A stretch of DNA of 64,000 bases from Pisolithus tinctorius (Eukaryota > Basidiomycota > Agaricomycetes > Boletales > Pisolithaceae): the NCBI GenBank assembly GCA_024663395.1, contig JANFAH010000004.1, forward strand, positions 2,728,001-2,792,000. The letters are read 5' to 3'. Below, piece after piece: positions 33,169 to 44,547 of the stretch (positions within the stretch are counted from its first letter, which is position 1; every line of letters starts with the position of its first letter). A model generated the notes under the pieces. That model saw only the letters and a program-made list of their open reading frames with translations. It was not told where the DNA came from and ran no database searches. The position numbers were made by a program, and so were the translations under genes.

Positions 33169-34486
33169 GTGAAATAGTGAAAAGTGACTTTTTGATGGGA
33201 TTAAGGGCATGAAGGATGGGAAAATATGATTACATAATAGACCACATGATCATCCAGATGATTTGTCAGCATGTAAACAATGACAAACATTGGACTTGTA
33301 CCATTAACCCTGCCTCTTTTACCACAACTCATGAAATCATCTCTCTAGCTCACATGGTCATTTTCTCAAGGAATTCTTATCAAATACTGGTGGCCACCAC
33401 AGTGCCATCAGTACAAAATGCTCTCAGAACCATCAGTCCCTTAAAAAACCTGCTTTCAGTCATTCCCTGGACTGTTTCCCCCCCATGCCTGATGTGTTCT
33501 GGGACTAATCAGTACTTGGAAGGCTGAGAATGTTTTGGAGATCAATCTGGCACTTCAGAACATGATGGACACACTATCCCCCTCTCAACCAATCCATTTC
33601 TGGCACAGGAATGCTGGTATGGAAGTTGGGGTGAGACAAAACATCCTTGTGCTCTGAGCACCATGAGAGGGTTCACTAGATCTTGCTCTGATCTGAACTG
33701 TAGATGACTGGGGAAGGATTATTTGGTCATATGTGACCAAAGGCAATATTCAGGGCCAGATGGAAGCATGGGATTCTGCTTCATGGCAGTTCAGTAGCAT
33801 ATCCTTCTGATGACACCCAGGGGTAAAAAGGATTTTGTCTTGCCCTAATGTTCATACCACTGTCCCTGTGCCAGAAATGGATTGGTTGAGAGGGGGATAG
33901 TGTGTCCATCATGTTCTGAAGTGCCAGATTGATCTCCAAAACATTCTCAGCCTTCCAAGTACTGATTAGTCCCAGAACACATCAGGCATGGGGGGGAAAC
34001 AGTCCAGGGAATGACTGAAAGCAGGTTTTTTAAGGGACTGATGGTTCTGAGAGCATTTTGTACTGATGGCACTGTGGTGGCCACCAGTATTTGATAAGAA
34101 TTCCTTGAGAAAATGACCATGTGAGCTAGAGAGATGATTTCATGAGTTGTGGTAAAAGAGGCAGGGTTAATGGTACAAGTCCAATGTTTGTCATTGTTTA
34201 CATGCTGACAAATCATCTGGATGATCATGTGGTCTATTATGTAATCATATTTTCCCATCCTTCATGCCCTTAATCCCATCAAAAAGTCACTTTTCACTAT
34301 TTCACCAGTCAGGGACAAAAGTGTTGCAATGCACCTTTCAGAAAGAATAGGGGGTATCTCAGCATGTATTGCTTTGTTTGGACTGAACCTTAGTCCTCTG
34401 GAAATCTTAGAGTCACCCCTTTCCAATGGTATAGGTATCATCATTATCTGTGCAGAATAGCCTGAGCTACATCAGCAGCAAGTCAC
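32988..34486. repeat. Large palindrome with about 622-bp arms
   Basis: Arms 32988-33609 and 33865-34486 are reverse complements about an axis at 33737. The frames 33030-33212/33216-33527 on plus and 34262-34444/33947-34258 on minus encode identical peptides of 60 and 103 residues, so the arms are essentially identical there. Weaker inverted similarity continues inward (for example GAGACAAAACATCCTT near 33633 against 33828-33845). The encoded frames have no recognised motif. The spacer of about 255 bp is unique. Confidence 0.9.
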
Positions 34487-34584
34487 CTACCCCATTGCAG
34501 GTTACTGACCTTCCACCGTCATATTTGGAGATTGCAGGGCCCACAGAGCAACAATCACCATCACGAGAGGGAATGGGTGGTGTC

Positions 34585-34960
34585 TAGAACTGGGTTGGCT
34601 GGAGAGGCATTGGTGAGTTGCTCGAAATTGGATTTCTAACTTTATAACCTTGCCTATTAACACTTTGATCACATCCGACTCCAGTAGCAATGGGTACAGT
34701 GATGGTGAAGTGTTTTCTTTTGCCAGCCGTATTTCCGGAGCATGCTATGTTGACAACTTTTGATTGGGTGCTTAATGCATATACCAGGTCAGCTTCAGTT
34801 TTCCTACATGCTACTTCCAATGTCTTTTTGCTCATGTGTGTATGCATGCCACACCATTCTAATAGAATGAGGCTCATCGGGCCAAATTAAAAATGATCTT
34901 GGTAATGGAAAGTTGGGGAAAGAATTCATCTGCACACTACCTGTTGTTTTGTTTATGCTT
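34585..34960 (+). pseudogene. Fragment of the TMEM135-like gene, 3' end
   Basis: Matches 38010-38350: end of exon 8 (GGCTGGAGAGGCATTG before the donor), intron, exon 9 and the trailing GGGCCAAATTAA region. No upstream exons are present. It lies immediately left of the full unit that starts near 35480. Confidence 0.7.
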
Positions 34961-36035
34961 TTGCCTACAAATTCTGTATCGATTCTTTGTATGGCCCTGC
35001 CAGTTATTTAGTGAAGCCATGTCAACGGCATTCTTCACTGGTCGTTGACATAAACATCTGCGAGGCTGGTATTCATACTGCATCTAGCTATGAATACTAG
35101 TATATGCCCTCCTCGCGTCATTTACAAACAGTTGATAAAGTTATTCCAACCGACTGCTACTCATCAGCTCATCAACAATTAGCCTGAACCGGTGACAAAC
35201 CCAGAAATTCATCAGAAAGAAGCCTGAGGTGGTGCCTCATGTGCAGCTGCGATAGCTTGCTGCAGTGGGCCACGCAAGTCCCTTGTGCGACGACAAAAAA
35301 GACTCGGCCATGACGGGTGTCCCACAATGAGAGATACATGTAGTATCTTGAAGGGCGTGTATCGATCGTCTTTGCCCTCGCGGGGAATGCCCAGGCTATA
35401 AAGATAATCAGAGAGTGGATGGTGGAGAAAGTGTCTGTAAGGAAACTCACCCAGCCAATCAACCAATCAGTTGACTGGTCTGGTCCCTCATGATACAATC
35501 GCCAAGGTTTGAATCAGAAATGCTGATCGGATGTATACCCATGGAGCGCCTTTGGTGGTATGGTCAACACAACGCCTTTGGGTCCCCTACTCCCAGTTTG
35601 CTCGTAAGCAGCGTCGGAAAGCGTAGAAGAGATTGGCGTGAGCTAGTCAAGGATGACCGGTGACTTTGCGAAGCTGTACCGTGGTTGCATCTTGATGATC
35701 TGATGGTAACTTGACAGTAGACCCTACTGATTCCAGGTCAACAGTGGAGGCTATGTAGTAGGCGCTTGCCCGCAGTGGAGGTCTGCGGAGAGCAAGTTAT
35801 CGATTATCCTCCTGCCAAAATGGCCACCATCATCATGAAAGGCCCGGGCTTGTATACGCCCCTGTGTACCTGAGTTAGCCTGCTTTTGTGTTTCGGAACG
35901 TGCCCTTGAAGATGAATGATTCACTTGATTTCGAAAAGTGATCCGGGTCACACACAAGTAATTTGAGACACAAATTTAGGCTTCAGAGCGTGTCACGGCC
36001 GAACTTATCTCTTCCCCAATCCCCACACCATTGCC

Positions 36036-38299
36036 ATGCCCGCGCAAGTTGACGCTCGTGGTGAAGGACCAGACTCTCCACCGAAGCCGAAACCGCCTCC
36101 ATTGTCGCGAGTACCTTCATACATCCAGTTCGCCCCGCGGCATGCGATCGAGTCATTCGAAAACCTCGTTGCTTTAGCAAATCACCAGGAACGACTCCGA
36201 GATGCTCGTAAGATCATATGGCGGGATAGAGGCGAACCCGTCGTCGAGTTGGAGGACCTTTGGGAGTGTTTAGAGCATGCTGGCAGGGGTGGAATGCGTA
36301 TGTCACATCTCAATTCGTCATATAGCCTCGGACTGCGACGTAGCGTCTTTACAGGAGCTGGCACTATTGCATTTATGTTGCGTGCAGGCCTCAACGTAAT
36401 ACTAGCCACCCTTCGATTCGGAAAAGTTCCCAAGTAAGTTTGTGAACTCAGCATGTATTAGACATTCATGCACCCGACACACAGGAAGATGCGGTACGCT
36501 CTTATTCGCCACGCCATCTTTGGCAAAGATTCATTCAGGTTTGCTGCGATGCTGGGCAAGTCGAAACCCTGCACTATTGCTCACCGAGAGATTTTTGACC
36601 AAGTTCTCAGGTTCTTTCGTGGCACTTTATAAATTTACCCTAAATGCTTTCCCCATCCTTCTACCCCAGCCAACTGAACCGCCACCTTCTTCGTTCGAAG
36701 AGTCCGAGGATGAAAGCGAACCCACCACCCCTGACCAGGTCATGACTTCACAAAAGCGGGTAAGATTCTCATTGTCTGCCCATGCGCAGGAGGTTTGGGT
36801 CCGCAAGCGAACGTATCGTTGGCATGCAGCGTTGGCTGGTGCTGTGGCCGGAAGTCTTGCTGTTATGTTCGAAAAACGCTCCCGACGGATAGCGATTGCT
36901 CAACAGTTGTTTGTAAGGTGAGTTTGGCCGCGGATATGTATGCATTTTAGGAATTGGTTCGACGCCCTCATCCCAGAGGGCTGCAAGGCTCGTACAATGC
37001 ATTTACATCTAAAAACGGGTTCCACATACCTCACGGAGAAGCACTGCTGTTTTGTATCTGGTACGTTATGGCCTCATAACTCTTAAGAAATGGTCTTCCG
37101 ATCACTTTTGCGTTAGTTCCACCCAGATCGTACATGCGCTGTTCTGCCGACCCGATACCCTTGCAAGGTCTTACGAGATTTGGTAGGAATTACTTATTCG
37201 TATCCCCGTTCAGCGTCTCATAATTGGAAAGGCTTAGTAACGCCTCCGGAGCTTCACGCCAAGCAATCAAGATGGTTCGAGATATGAATTTAACTGGCTC
37301 TTTCGACGTCCAAGATATTGATAAGATCCTCCAACGCAGTGTAGACCTTTAAATTTCGTTTTCGGGGTTCGCTGGTTTTACTAACGTCTCTGCAGGACGT
37401 AATACCTGCCAACCGCACTGCCCTCCTCGCGGTCCAGGCACTGGCTAGTGGCGATCCTCCTGATTTTGGCTTATACCCACCTTGCAATGCCATCCACCCA
37501 TGGGTAGAATCTTGTCGAAGAGTCCCCATACCACGATTGATGGCGGTATTTAAATGGGCATTCCCAATATATGGCGCGCTGCACTTCCTACCGATGATAT
37601 TATTTAAGCGCAGGGCCTTTCTCTCGAAACCCATCTACATGCTGGGGAAAGCGGGGTTGGGTACGATACGGAGCTCGGCGTTTTTAGCAGCGTTTGTGGC
37701 TTCCTTCCAGTGTGAGTCCCTTCCTTCTTTTCTGTGATTTCCCGAGCTCCCTTTCGCCTAACATATTTACTAGCATGGGTTTGTTTGAAGCATTACATCT
37801 ACGAAGTTCTTTCTTCCCAGAAAACTCTTAGGCTACCAAAGAGCATGATCAATTTCTTCGTGTCTAAATATTCCTACGCGTTAGGGGGATTCCTTGGTGC
37901 GTTGTCGCTTTTTATAGAAGAACGTAGGAGGCGGGGCGAGTTGGCGATGTATGTACTGCCCAAAGCGATGGAGAGCGCATGGCTTACTGCCCGAGGGAAA
38001 GGTTGGGTGTTTAGAACTGGGTCGGCTGGAGAGGCATTGGTGAGTCGCCTGCGGTTGGATTCGTAACCCATGATCTTCCCTATTAACACTTCGATCGCAG
38101 CTGACTGCGGTAGCGATGGGTATGGTTATGGTGAAGTGTTATTTCTTATTCGTATTCCTGGAATCTGCATTGCTGACAGCTTTTGATTTGCCGTGTAGTC
38201 CATATACCAGGTCAGTTTCAACCTTTCTACATACTACATCTCACGCCTTGTTGCTCACATTCTAATAGAATGATCCACAACATCTCTCTGGTCTCGTGA
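36036..38299 (+). CDS. TMEM135-like multi-pass membrane protein
   Basis: Ten exons join in frame: 36036-36433, 36485-36555, 36611-36917, 36977-37060, 37117-37182, 37232-37340, 37396-37711, 37774-38039, 38101-38210, 38269-38299 (585 residues). The N-terminus is Pro-rich and basic. Conserved-looking blocks include RYALIRHAIFG, HAALAGAVAGSLAVMFEKRS, GLQGSYNAF, HIPHGEALLFCI, FCRPDTLARSYEIW, PIYGALHFLPMI, MINFFVSKYSYALGGFLGAL and LAMYVLPKAMESAWLTA. The GLQ, PHGE and P-x-T-L-x-x-SY spacing suggests TMEM135, a mitochondrial/peroxisomal protein in animals; family call by motif. Intron 36556-36610 starts GCAAGT, a GC-AG intron. Truncated copies lie at 21700-23016, 34585-34960 and 40640-40960. Confidence 0.75.
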
Positions 38300-39159
38300 G
38301 GCGCATCCTATACCAGTTCATCGGGCCAAATTAAGGAATGATCTTGGTAATGTGAAGTCGGGGGAAGTTTTCATCTACATATCCTATCTGTTGTTTTATT
38401 TACGTCTTTGCCTATAAATTATGTATTAGTGCTTTTCACGGTCCTGCTTTGTAGGTGTTGCCGTGCCGTGCTGGATGGTTTTTTGAATCCTTCATCAGTG
38501 CGCATCTTCCCCTTATCCTGTTTTCAAGGTGACTTTAAATTTTTGGGGACAAGTATCGATGGTTTGCATGGTCCTGCCTTGCAGGTGTTGTGCTGGATAA
38601 TCTTTGGACGCCTTCATTGGTGCGTATCTTCGCATTACCTTGTTTACTTAAACCTGTAGGTAACTTCAGTCCTTTTTCGGGGGGGCCCTGATACCTCATG
38701 TATCCACTTTACGGGATCATCGGACTTATCTCGGATGCGACTTATAGGTATGTGCATACGTCGAACTCCATCGGCACAACATGAAGGGCAACACTACCGG
38801 GTCCAGACCCTCTTGCGTTGCGACTTTCAGGTAGTTCGTTCTTTTCAATATGAATCCCCAAGTTTCTTTGTTCCTACTAACATTTCTGAAGGCTTAGTGA
38901 CTGACGTTTATCGTCCTTTGCTGCCATCTCTTTTGGCTTGCGAACATTACCGAACTTGGTTGTGTGCTGATGGGAACACCCACCATTTATGTAGGTTTAT
39001 GATTAACTATCGTAAAATCACCGCAATCCGTAGACCTTCCTTAATATGGTATGTATAAGTCCCAAGCCACTACTGGCAAGAGTGTGCGGCCCTACTATAA
39101 CCATCCCCAGGTTTTCTTAATTTGGCGTCTATTTCCCCTGTTCCTTTGGCCTTCTCCTT
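38300..39159. repeat. Spacer shared by the duplicated units
   Basis: The 3' flank of the TMEM135-like gene and 5' flank of the receptor-like pseudogene. It matches 40960-41650 and, inverted, about 21060-21700 (shared CCCTGATACCTCATGTATCC and ACGGGATCATC-like strings). No gene seen. Confidence 0.6.
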
Positions 39160-40640
39160 GCAAGGATCTGATCGACGCACCTCTTGCTACCCGTTTTCTT
39201 CCTTTCTTCGCTCCTATCGATGGCAATGGTATCTGTATCGGTGGGAGCGCCACCGAATGTGGTCCTCTGGCCGTCTCTTGGACAGGTGAATCCATGTTCC
39301 CAGCTCTCAGTGCGTTCGTGTGTATTGGCGCACGGGCGGCCAAAGCCCCTTCTGGATCTTTATTTTCCCCGTGAGTTCACCTCCTGCGTATTGCAACCTG
39401 TCTTATACATCGGTTTCAAAGGTCGACCACTCCACTGTATGGTACCCTGTACCATCCTCGGCATACAGCGGAAACCAAGGAAATTACCCCATTCCTCAAT
39501 TGTCACTACCACAAGGGCAACAGTTTGTGTTGTCAATGTATGATGAAGCCGGGTTCGTTATGGGGGGTACAACCGATCTGTTACAAGTGGCAGGGCCCGC
39601 CAGCGGCTCCAGCTGCAACACAACTTCATCCCAGACTTTCTCATTCGCATATTCCTCGTAAGCTCTCCAGCAATGTGGGTACGTCTTCGTGATACGACTG
39701 TCATGGGCGTTGATACTAATGCGTCACTCTACCCAGATTCTACGTCTTCAACGACTACCAAGGAGCGGTACTGCCTGTTTCTATCAGGGTCAGTAACAAG
39801 TTGCTGTGCGTGCCCCCTGCTAACGCTCAAGTCAAATGCAGGCGATCATTCCTGGGGGGGAGTCCATCATGCTTCGATCGGATGTGACAACGATGAGCGA
39901 CGACTGGACGGCAGATGTTCAAGCGGGTACCTCGATTATATTTTCGATGTTGGATACTGGTGGAAAATCAGGCGGCTGTTCTCCGTTTCAAACCGCGGAG
40001 GCCTCGAATGATGCTTCTTGCCTAAGCTCCACCTCTTCTTCCTCAGACAGCATCCTGCTATCGTTATAGCCGGGGATTTCCTCTCCGTCTACCATCTCTC
40101 CGTCTATCAGCCATGCCGGTCCTAGTTCCCCAACTAACAGTTCTGTGGCAACTATTGCTGGAGTAGCAGTCGGAGGTGTATTTGCACTTGCTGCACCGGT
40201 GACCCTTGGACTGTGTCTCATCCAAAAGAGGTGCAGAAATGATTCCACTTACTCCCATCTTAGGCCGCATAGTTCACCTCCTTTACACCCTGGAGACCTT
40301 TACCGCCTCGATGTATCTACGGCTGCACAGGGAACTCCCTTCAGTACGAAAGAGACCGTGCTCCGTCCTTCGTGCTGCCAGCTCAGACTTCACCCAGGAT
40401 GACCCTTCCCGCTCTGCAGAACACCCACAGTTTATCCCGTACCTCAACAACCCTGCAGCAAGACTCCGCTGCCAACATACCGTCGGTACCGTCATTTGCC
40501 GGGTCCACGCAGCACGATAATGTCCATGTGGATGCAGAACATGTTTCACCTTCCGCATCCGGGGTCATCTACCTTCTTCCATCGTACTCGGAAACTTCAG
40601 GGCCCAGGGGGCATCACCATCGTCAGAAATGAAGGGCGGG
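39160..40640 (+). pseudogene. Receptor-like single-pass membrane protein, broken copy
   Basis: Second copy of the family at 19650-21038 and 41692-43293. Both candidate start ATGs of the paralogues are mutated here (near 39171 and 39178). One base is missing in the block that reads TATECGPLAVSW elsewhere. A TAA interrupts exon 3 (FAYSS*ALQQC), and a TAG follows the Ser-rich stalk near 40066-40068. Still readable are GQSPFWIFIFPVSS, WYPVPSSAYSGNQGNY, YDEAGFVMGGTTDLL, SDDWTADVQAGTS, the TM (VAVGGVFALAAPVTLGL) and a C-terminal PSYSE. Confidence 0.8.
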
Positions 40641-40960
40641 TATTTAGAACTTGGTGAGCAGGAGAGGCAGCAGTTGGATTTTTAACTTTATCGCCCTCCC
40701 TTATTCACACTTTTATTACAGCTGACTGCGATAGCAATTCGGTATGGGAGATGGTGAAGGGCTTTCTTCCCCACACGTATATCCGGAACATACGTTGCCG
40801 ATAACTTTTGATTTGCTGTTTAGTGCATATGCCAGGTCAGCTTCGGTTTTCCCACACACTACATGCGATGTCTTTTTTTCTCACGTGTTTATCCATGCTT
40901 TACACCATTCTGATAGAACGACCCAAAACATCACCCTGGTCTCGTGAGACGCATCCTATA
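40640..40960 (+). pseudogene. TMEM135-like 3' fragment between receptor-like copies
   Basis: Matches the end of exon 8, exon 9 and the region after it of the 36036-38299 gene (GGGTATTTAGAACTTGGTGAG ... CAGCTGACTGCGATAGC ... CATATGCCAGGTCAG). It precedes the third receptor-like copy, so the duplicated unit is TMEM135 3' end plus receptor-like gene. Confidence 0.7.
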
Positions 40961-41691
40961 CCAGATCACCGTGCCAAATCAAAAATGAACTCGGTAATGT
41001 AAGCATGGAAGAAAAAACATCTACATATTCTACTTCTTTTATTTATGTTCCTATAATTTTATGCTCTGCTTGGTTCTGCTTTGTAAGTGCTGTACTTGAT
41101 GATCTTTTTGAATTCTTTACCAGTGCACATCTTCCCATTACCCGGTTTAGAAGGTGACTTCAGGGTGCAATTTTTACTAACGTTTTCCTTTTTCGGGGCA
41201 CCCTTGACACCTTATGTATGTACTACCCTTTTACGGGATTTATCTCGGGTGCGACTTTTGGTATGAGGGGAATAGACGTTCAACTCATTCCGTCCATACA
41301 ACTTGGACGGTCAAACACTCTTGGGTTCAGTCCCTCCTCGTTGCCACTTTCAGGTAGTTCACTCTTTAAATATGAATCCCTAGGTTTCCTCACTCTCGCT
41401 AACGTTTCTGAAGGTTTAAGGACTGACGTGTACCGCTCCTTCCCCCACCTACTGGCTTGCGAATACTGCTGTGATTGATGGGAACTCCACTATCAATGTA
41501 CGCTTACGATTAACTATCGCAAAATCACCGCAATCTGCAGACCTTGCTTAACCTGGTCTTTAAGCTCCAATCCGCATAGCAAGTTGGCCAAGTATAGCCC
41601 CATGATCACAGGATATCACGGAGATATCCACCACCAGGTTTCTCAATCCGGCGTTTATTTTCCCTGTTTCTCTGACCTTCTGTTCTCAAGG

Positions 41692-43293
41692 ATGCGTTCG
41701 ATGCACCTCCTTAGGTCCATCTTATTCCTTTCCTTGCCTATATGGATGGCCAAGGCGTCCATGTCAGTAGGAACAGCCACTGAATGCGGTCCTCTGGCCG
41801 TCTCTTGGACAGGTGAATTCTTCATATGCCAGCTCTCAGTGTGCTCATGTGTGTTTGCGCACAGGTGGCCAAAACTTCCTCTGGATCTTTATTTTCTCCG
41901 TGAGTTCGCCTCCTGTGTGTTAGGCAACCTGTTCTATACACCGGTTTCAAAGGTCAACTACTCCTCTACATGGTACCCCGTACCATCCTCTGCATACAAC
42001 GGAAACAAAGGAAATTACACCATTCCTCAATTGCCATTGTCACAAGGGCAGCAGTTCGTGTTGTCAGTGTATGATGAAGCCGGGTTCATTACGGGGAGTA
42101 CATCCGATCTATTACAAGTGGAGGGGCCCACCGATGGCTCTAGCTGCAACACAACCTCATCCCAGACTTTCTCATTCTCGTTAGCTCTCCAGCCATGCGG
42201 GTACGTCTTAGTGATACGACTGTCATGGGCGTTGATGCCGATGTGTCACTCTACCCAGACCCTACGTCTTCAATGACTATCAGGGAGCAGTACTGCCTGT
42301 TTCTATTATGGTCAGTAATATGTTGCTGTGCATGCCTCCTGCCAGTGCTCAAGTCAAATGTAGGCGATTGTTCCTGGGGGAGAGTCCATCATCCTTAGTT
42401 CGAATGTGACAACGACGAGCTACAATTGGACGGCAGATGTACAAGCCGGGGCTTCGATTATATTTTCGATGTTGGATGCCGATAGCAACTCAGGCGGCTG
42501 TTCTCTGCTTCAAGCAGTGGATGATACTTCTTGTCTAGACTTCGCCGGCACTACCAACTTAACCGCTTCAGAGGAAGGATTCGTCAGCACTACTAACTTA
42601 ACCGCTTCAGAGGAAGAATTCGTCAGCACTACCAACTTAAACGCTTCAGGGGAACCATTCGTCAGCACTACCAACTTAAGCGTTTCAGGGGAAACATTCG
42701 GTGGTGTTTCCTTCGCCTCTGTCCTCCCTTCGCCTCTTACCCTTTCGTTAACCACCTCCACGTCTACCAGTCAGACTGGTTCTAGCCCTACATCTACCAG
42801 TCAGACTGGTTCTAGCCCTATGTCTACCACTCAGACTGGTTCTGGCTCCTCAACGACCCTTTCTTCTGCTGCTATCGCTGGAGTGGTGGGTGGAGTTGTG
42901 GTTATACTTTTTGTGTTGGTGATCTACTGCTTGTGCCTTCGCCGTAGGAAGCGCAAGGACAGTTCCACGTACCCTACTCCTACGACACTTGATGTGCATC
43001 CTGCACAAATGGGGAACCTTCATCACGGCCCGGATACGCCTGTGGCTGCTTACGCATACCACGTTCTATATCAAAGTGACCACGACCAGCCCTTCGTGTC
43101 GTCAGGTCGGACTATGCAGAGGATTATCCACCCTTATGCGCAGGAAACCTACAGTTTCCACGGTGCCTCGGAAACCCTGCAGCAAGACCCCTTTGCCGAC
43201 ACTACCAATTGTGATTTTGCCGTCGATAATGATATGGACATACCATTGTGTCCGCCATCTGCCGGGTCCGCGGTGCGGCACAATTCGCCGTAG
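41692..43293 (+). CDS. Receptor-like single-pass membrane protein (third copy)
   Basis: Five exons: 41692-41812, 41865-41899, 41953-42200, 42259-42310, 42364-43293 (461 residues), with splice phases equal to the copy at 18899-21038. It has a signal peptide (MRSMHLLRSILFLSL), an ectodomain with LAVSWTGGQ, WYPVPSSAYNGNKGNY, SQGQQFVL, NWTADVQAG and NSGGC, and four 13-residue repeats starting TTNL. Three TSxSQTGSSP-like repeats follow, then a TM helix (GVVGGVVVILFVLVIYCLCL) before RRRKRK and a tail. The Ser/Thr-rich repeats look like an O-glycosylated stalk. The tail ends at VRHNSP; one base out of frame the sequence continues VIDLPPRYSEGPGP, so the ancestral C-terminus with a PPxY motif seems lost by frameshift. 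Possibly a wall sensor or SKG6-like protein; function unknown. Confidence 0.75.
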
Positions 43294-43482
43294 AACACGC
43301 TCTGCCTACCGTATCACAGGTCATTGACCTTCCGCCACGGTACTCGGAAGGGCCAGGGCCCACAGTAGGACAACGCTCGGTACCGCGACCTCTCGTCAGG
43401 GACAGACCTTGCCTATATCCCGAAGTCCTTTGATCAAATTCCCCGCTACCTGCAACCTCACTCCCATGATAGTAGTCATGAT

Positions 43483-43893
43483 TCACATCCTACTTGTATA
43501 CAGATTATCATTTTGGATACCACAACTTTGTTTGCATTCGGATAATGAGTCGAGTTTTGATTCATCTTCCAGTAATACCCCAATCCATGCTCTCATTGTT
43601 GGATTTTTCGATCGGTATCTCCTGAAGAAGCTCTGATGTGATAGTTTACAAACAGATTCCATTACTTCGACAGGAGTATCCAAGTACGTCTGTATATGAT
43701 ACGAGGGACAATGTAGAGCTAGTTTCACAGCACATGGAAGAATGAACCTACAGTAAGCTTCCGCATCAGCAGCTATCGGGCACCAATCGACCCAGGGTGC
43801 TTTGAGGTACGAAAGGAATTCAGGTAGCGAAGAAAGGCTGCGGCGTACGGTGTCTCCAGCCTGGATGAATTGCGGAGAGGGACAGCCTATCAA
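43483..43893 (-). CDS. Hypothetical protein (possibly partial)
   Basis: Open frame of 136 residues with balanced composition: FLSYLKAPWVDWCPIAADAE, CAVKLALHCPSY, LCxLSHQSFFRRYR-like segment and LLEDESKLDSL. The start may lie in an upstream exon. I do not recognise a family. It lies just downstream of the third receptor-like gene on the opposite strand. Confidence 0.4.
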   Translation of the reverse strand: MIGCPSPQFIQAGDTVRRSLSSLPEFLSYLKAPWVDWCPIAADAEAYCRFILPCAVKLALHCPSYHIQTYLDTPVEVMESVCKLSHQSFFRRYRSKNPTMRAWIGVLLEDESKLDSLSECKQSCGIQNDNLYTSRM

Positions 43894-44547
43894 ACAGAGA
43901 AAATCATGACAAATACAGCTAAGTAGGAACGCGAGACGAACACGAAGAGAAAAGAGAGATAGATGGGTTGGGTGACAAACAACTGCGGTGAGCTTGAGAG
44001 ACAGGCCAGGAGAGTTAGAAAAGGTAGCTACAGGAATTGGCCCACCTAGCGGGATGACGGGAAAAAGTCAAAGCGAACCCCTGTGACCGCCATCTCACCA
44101 AGGCTGCAGGGCAGAGCAGCAAGGACAGGCGACATGATGACGCTGATGACGCATGGGCAAAGCCACTGGTGGCTGAGAGCTTCGGCCGCAGGCGGCCCCG
44201 AGGTAAGGACCTCGTAGTGGCGGTCGTACCCAGTTGGTTAGTCTCGTACAAAGAAATTTAAACCCGAGAAAGTCGCGTTCAAGTCAACTTCAGTCAAGTT
44301 CACTGACTTTCCCACAACTTAGAGCCTGTTCAGAAACTCGAAACAACCCGAGTATGCGTGCCAGGTCACCACGTTGTAGTTATTTGGATTGTCGGCACAC
44401 CGGCAGGGCAGGTCAACTGAGTTTGAAATCCAAACCTTGTTCTCTCAAGCCATGGACTATCCATTTGACCACAGTGATCTTTGACGCATTTGGGGGATCC
44501 TAGCATCCTTGGTGGTGGTGGCCATCCAGAGTGCAATCCTTCTCCCA
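43894..44547. other. Intergenic stretch without recognised gene
   Basis: No coherent frame; boundary zone between the duplicated units and the Harbinger region. No clear terminal inverted repeat identified. Confidence 0.3.

Noticed and set aside
33216..33527. 103-codon frame present in both palindrome arms as a possible gene
   Set aside because: Its duplication is explained by the palindrome itself; no motif, no similarity to known proteins that I recognise.
35172..35498. 108-codon minus-strand frame upstream of the TMEM135-like unit
   Set aside because: Composition is unlike a domain and I could not extend it with exons; may be a remnant but not supportable.
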